NCBI GenBank assembly: GCA_030642585.1
Contig: DAOWNN010000010.1
Location: 1 to 17,219 of the forward strand
DNA length: 17,219 bases
Origin: Bacteroidota bacterium
GTDB lineage: Bacteria; Bacteroidota; Bacteroidia; Bacteroidales; VadinHA17
Reading direction: 5' to 3'
The notes under the pieces were generated by a model. That model saw only the letters and a program-made list of their open reading frames with translations. It was not told the DNA's origin and did no database searches. Both the position numbers and the translations under genes were made by a program. Numbering within the stretch: the first letter of the stretch is position 1; each line of letters opens with the position of its first letter. Of the stretch, positions 16,148-17,219 are shown piece after piece.

Positions 16148-17219
16148 ATGGCCGGGATTTATATCCATATACCATTCTGCAGGAAAATTTGCAGCTATTG
16201 CGATTTCTATAAATCAGCATCATTTAATAATAAAACTGAAATTCTGGAGGGAATTATTGCCGAATTGAACTATCGGAAAAACTATCTTGAAGATGAAGAA
16301 ATTGAGACAATATATTTTGGGGGAGGAACACCATCCGTATTGGCTGATGTTGAAATTGCCCGGATACTAAATGCCATACATGACCTTCATCAAGTATCTG
16401 AAGATCCTGAAATAAGCCTTGAAGCTAATCCCGATGATTTGACAAAAGGATATTTAAAAAAATTATTAAAAACAGGGATAAACAGATTGAGTATAGGATG
16501 CCAGTCTTTTACAAATGAAGATTTGATATTATTGGGTCGCAGACATAATGCAAAACAATCTTACAATTCTGTGTTGAATGCAAAAAGTGCCGGCTTCTCA
16601 AATATCAGCATTGATTTGATATATGGCATTCCCGGAATGAAAAATTGGCCTGAAACATTGAATAAGGTTCTGGATTTGCAGATTCAACATATTTCTGCAT
16701 ACCATTTAAGTATAGAAGAGAAAACAATACTTCATAAATTGAAGCAAAAGGGTTTTTTTAAGGAGCTTGATGAACTAATTAGTAATCAGCAATATGTAAA
16801 ACTTATTGAATTTGCCGAGAAAAACCAATTTATTCAATATGAAATATCGAGTTTCGGAAAAAATGGGTTTTTCTCTAAACACAACAGTAATTATTGGAAG
16901 CAAGAAAAATACTTAGGCCTTGGTCCTTCTGCCCATTCCTTTAACGGTAGTTCCAGGCAATGGAATGTAAGCAATAATAAAAAGTATGCCCAGGAAATTA
17001 ATAAAGGAAAATTATCATTTGTAAAAGAAATTTTAAATACCCTTGACCATTATAATGATTATATATTAGTTTCTTTACGAACTATGTGGGGGGTTGATTT
17101 AGAATATGTTGAAAATAAATTTTCAAAGGAATTAAAGGATTATTGTAAAACAAGTGCCAGGAAATTCGTAGAATATGGCATGTTAAGAATAAAAAACAAC
17201 CACATCTATCTTACCAACC
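16148..17219 (+). CDS. hemW: Radical SAM heme chaperone HemW, 3' end outside window
   Basis: Heme-binding radical SAM protein that delivers heme to membrane respiratory enzymes; it is often misnamed coproporphyrinogen III oxidase. The visible 357 residues start MAGIYIHIPFC, with the cluster cysteines C11, C15 and C18 (CRKICSYC) followed by DF as in HemW rather than the extra Cys of HemN. Further signatures are IYFGGGTPSVL, LEANPDDL, RLSIGCQSF, SIDLIYGIPG, and HNSNYW followed by YLGLGPSAHSF, which is typical of this group. The start lies 11 bases after the giant gene, so read-through is likely. No stop occurs before 17219, and only the C-terminal few residues to tens of residues should be missing. 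Confidence 0.96.
   Translation, partial: MAGIYIHIPFCRKICSYCDFYKSASFNNKTEILEGIIAELNYRKNYLEDEEIETIYFGGGTPSVLADVEIARILNAIHDLHQVSEDPEISLEANPDDLTKGYLKKLLKTGINRLSIGCQSFTNEDLILLGRRHNAKQSYNSVLNAKSAGFSNISIDLIYGIPGMKNWPETLNKVLDLQIQHISAYHLSIEEKTILHKLKQKGFFKELDELISNQQYVKLIEFAEKNQFIQYEISSFGKNGFFSKHNSNYWKQEKYLGLGPSAHSFNGSSRQWNVSNNKKYAQEINKGKLSFVKEILNTLDHYNDYILVSLRTMWGVDLEYVENKFSKELKDYCKTSARKFVEYGMLRIKNNHIYLTN

Noticed and set aside
16148..17219. Coproporphyrinogen III dehydrogenase (HemN)
   Set aside because: The cluster motif is followed by DF and lacks HemN's fourth Cys, and HNSNYW with GLGPSAHSF points to HemW.

Overview
The window looks like chromosomal DNA from a member of the Bacteroidota, probably a Bacteroidales-like or marine/sediment lineage. 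The base composition is AT-rich. There are Bacteroidota-type promoter elements (TAnnTTTG) and almost no Shine-Dalgarno sequences. Several gene families are typical of the phylum: a PheS with a four-cysteine insert, a cyclophilin lipoprotein with a long helical insert, and a YwqK/MORN protein beside ruvB. The exact taxon cannot be fixed from the sequence alone.

Layout. 28-2707 (minus): a cation diffusion facilitator transporter, a Wzx-like flippase and dut, closely packed. The dut copy is broken: its centre is missing, and its C-terminal signature motif is fused out of frame to the N-terminal half. 2830-5044 (plus): an unknown 109-aa protein, a cyclophilin-type lipoprotein and pheS, nearly contiguous. 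5025-5444 (minus) is an OsmC-family gene that overlaps the end of pheS, and 5553-6254 (plus) is a divergent Crp/Fnr regulator. 6310-10219 (minus): nadA, a secreted YwqK/MORN-repeat protein, ruvB and an overlooked 56-residue membrane protein. 10220-10688 is a long, very AT-rich gap with a palindrome, paired TGTTTAC words and an 11-bp perfect hairpin. 10689-11583 (plus): rpiB and an Rrf2-family regulator with three cysteines. 11584-11951 is a non-coding gap containing a GC-rich island unlike its surroundings. 11952-16136 (plus) encodes a 1394-residue protein that joins a GT4-type glycosyltransferase to a phosphodiester glycosidase (NAGPA-like) domain through about 450 unassigned residues. hemW follows 11 bases later and runs off the window.

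Most of the window is housekeeping: nucleotide pool, tRNA charging, recombination, NAD synthesis, pentose phosphates and heme insertion. The two strongest leads are the giant glycosyltransferase-phosphodiester glycosidase fusion, which could build and trim a phosphodiester-linked sugar with one polypeptide, and the dut gene whose core appears to have been lost between short direct repeats. The GC-rich island upstream of the giant gene and the structured nadA-rpiB gap are secondary leads.
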